Shown: piece by piece, positions 62,861 through 64,000 of the stretch
How positions within the stretch are numbered: the stretch's first letter is position 1
How the letters are laid out: every line of letters starts with the position of its first letter
Assembly (NCBI RefSeq): GCF_001422205.1
Contig: NZ_LMMJ01000001.1
Span: forward strand, 766,822 to 830,821
Direction of reading: 5' to 3'
Source of the DNA: Curtobacterium sp. Leaf261
GTDB taxonomy: Bacteria > Actinomycetota > Actinomycetes > Actinomycetales > Microbacteriaceae
DNA length: 64,000 nucleotides
Made by a program: the position numbers and the translations under genes
Notes under the pieces: model-generated
What the model saw: only the letters and a program-made list of their open reading frames with translations
The model's database searches: none
What the model was told of the DNA's origin: nothing

Positions 62861-64000
62861 TCAGCTCCGGCGCGGCCCCGGCTCTGCCTCGCCGTCGTTC
62901 CGGCGACGCCGGATCACGACGCCGAGCCCGATGACCGCCAGCGCGACCAGTGCCAGCCAGAGGAGCGATGCCCCACCGGTGTAGGCGAGCACACCACCGA
63001 CGTGCGCGGCCTGCGTCGGGTACGTGACCGTGATCGTGGCGGAGACGGTCACACCGTCACCGTCCGTCACCCGGTAGTCGATCGACGCCGCCCCGGTGAA
63101 CCCGGTCGCCGGCTCGAAGCGCACCGTGCCGTCGACGACCGTCCAGGTGCCCTGTCCGTTGACGGTGACGCTCGTCGCGAGCCCGCCGCCGTTCGGGTTC
63201 ACCAGGACGATCGATCCCGGCAGGAACAGCGCCTGCTGGGTCGGCACGTCATTCGCGAGCACGTCGATCGTGGCGGGCTGTCCGAACACGCCGTTCACCG
63301 AGTCGTCCGCGGCGGTCGCGGCTGCCGCGACGACGAGGTTCACGGTGGCGGAGGTGGTGCGTCCCGCGCCGTCGGTGGCGGTGTACTCGAACGAGTCGGG
63401 TCCCGAGTAGCCCTTGTTCGGCGTGTAGACGAACGAGCCGTCGGCTGCGAGCGTCACGGTGCCGTGCTGCGCCTGCGTCGTCAGCGCGACCCGGAGGTCC
63501 GTGCCGTCGTCGTCACCCGTGACGCCCTTGCCGACGGACACCTTGAGCGGCTGGCCGCCGATCGCGGAGTACGTGTCGTTCTTGGCGACGGGCTTGACCC
63601 CGACGTACACCGTCGCGGTGGCGGTGCTGCCGATGACGTCGGTGATCGTGTAGGTGAACTGGTCGTTGCCGGAGAAGCCCTTGGCCGGGGTGTAGACGAG
63701 CGTGCCGTTCGGCGTGATCGTCGCGGTGCCGTGCGCGGGGTCCGACAGGGTGACGGAGCCGGTGGGCGAGCCGGTGCCCGTGCCGCGCCCGACCGTCGCC
63801 ACCTTGAGGCCCCGCCCGACGTCGTTCGTCAGCGGCCCGGGGGCGGCCACCGTGACGGCCTTGCCGGCGGAGGTCATGATCCGGTCGTCGACGGCCTTCG
63901 GGAGCACCGTGATCGTCACGATGCCGGTGCTGGTGGTCCCGTTGGTGTCCTTCGCGGTGTACGTGAACCGGTCACGGCCCGAGTACCCGTCGACCGGCGT
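62861..64000 (-). CDS. Tandem-repeat surface protein with LAXTG-type sortase tail, 5'-truncated by window edge
   Basis: The frame stays open to the right edge, so only the last 379 residues are seen. They comprise at least three repeats of about 90-95 residues of the cadherin-like/CshA-fibril kind, each with a GYSG(R/P)D-F-Y-T or GFSGNDQFTYT strand motif and a following V-VDD or AKND linker, plus a final domain (GFTGAASIDYRVTDGDG). The C-terminus is a sorting signal: LAYTGG, a hydrophobic helix (LLWLALVALAVIGLGVVI) and RRRR. LAXTG is the preferred motif of class E sortases in high-GC Actinobacteria, implying attachment to peptidoglycan. The function is probably adhesion or a structural fibril. 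Confidence 0.88.
   Translation of the reverse strand, partial: TPVDGYSGRDRFTYTAKDTNGTTSTGIVTITVLPKAVDDRIMTSAGKAVTVAAPGPLTNDVGRGLKVATVGRGTGTGSPTGSVTLSDPAHGTATITPNGTLVYTPAKGFSGNDQFTYTITDVIGSTATATVYVGVKPVAKNDTYSAIGGQPLKVSVGKGVTGDDDGTDLRVALTTQAQHGTVTLAADGSFVYTPNKGYSGPDSFEYTATDGAGRTTSATVNLVVAAAATAADDSVNGVFGQPATIDVLANDVPTQQALFLPGSIVLVNPNGGGLATSVTVNGQGTWTVVDGTVRFEPATGFTGAASIDYRVTDGDGVTVSATITVTYPTQAAHVGGVLAYTGGASLLWLALVALAVIGLGVVIRRRRNDGEAEPGPRRS

Overview
The window is high-GC DNA with dense genes, frequent GTG and TTG starts, ATGA/GTGA stop-start overlaps and little intergenic space. Gene content (DUF3618 protein, TM0106-type RecB/helicase, DrrAB-like ABC pair with a NarL-type two-component system, LAXTG-type surface protein) points to an actinobacterium, most likely Microbacteriaceae (Curtobacterium-like). 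That assignment is an inference from style and gene content, not from a marker gene. No rRNA, tRNA, CRISPR array, integrase or transposase was seen.

Layout. (1) 1-17.5 kb is ordinary chromosome: the end of a DUF3618 protein, an amino-acid permease, a SWIM-SNF2 helicase, a VapBC-like toxin-antitoxin pair, an S9 peptidase, an aldo/keto reductase, a P-loop kinase overlapping an SPFH protein, a diacylglycerol-kinase-type lipid kinase, a quinone-oxidoreductase-like enzyme and a TM0106 RecB-like nuclease/helicase. Three copies of a dispersed palindromic element lie between these genes. (2) 17.6-22.3 kb is a compact MurNAc recycling operon: RpiR/MurR regulator, MurQ etherase, EIIBC (MurP-like) transporter and MupG-type 6-phospho-N-acetylmuramidase. 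Two candidate operators overlap the regulator's start.

(3) 22.4-48.3 kb is the outstanding region, about 26 kb of tightly packed same-strand genes that look like an anti-phage system related to DISARM but not identical to it. In order: a 1,100-residue protein of no recognised family; a YprA/MrfA-type DEAH helicase with a C-terminal DUF1998-like Zn domain; a DrmD-like SNF2 helicase; a DrmMI/Eco57I-like adenine methylase whose specificity half has much lower GC than its surroundings; a second, 2,156-residue YprA-type helicase ending in a PD-(D/E)XK-like domain; a UvrD-type helicase with a RelE-like N-terminus; and a cN-I-type 5'-nucleotidase. Neither a separate DrmB nor a DrmC phospholipase-D protein is present.

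(4) 48.5-54.9 kb continues as a probable defence island: an unknown helical protein, a GmrSD-type DUF262/DUF1524 nuclease carrying an alkyltransferase-like domain without the catalytic cysteine, a 24-codon remnant, and a NERD-UvrD helicase. (5) 54.9-64 kb returns to housekeeping and accessory genes: a small conserved protein, two small toxin-like/membrane genes, an ABC-2 exporter with histidine kinase and response regulator, a HipBA pair, a RelA/SpoT-like HD protein, a paralogous small membrane protein, and the C-terminal part of a repeat-rich surface protein with a sortase-type tail that runs off the right edge.
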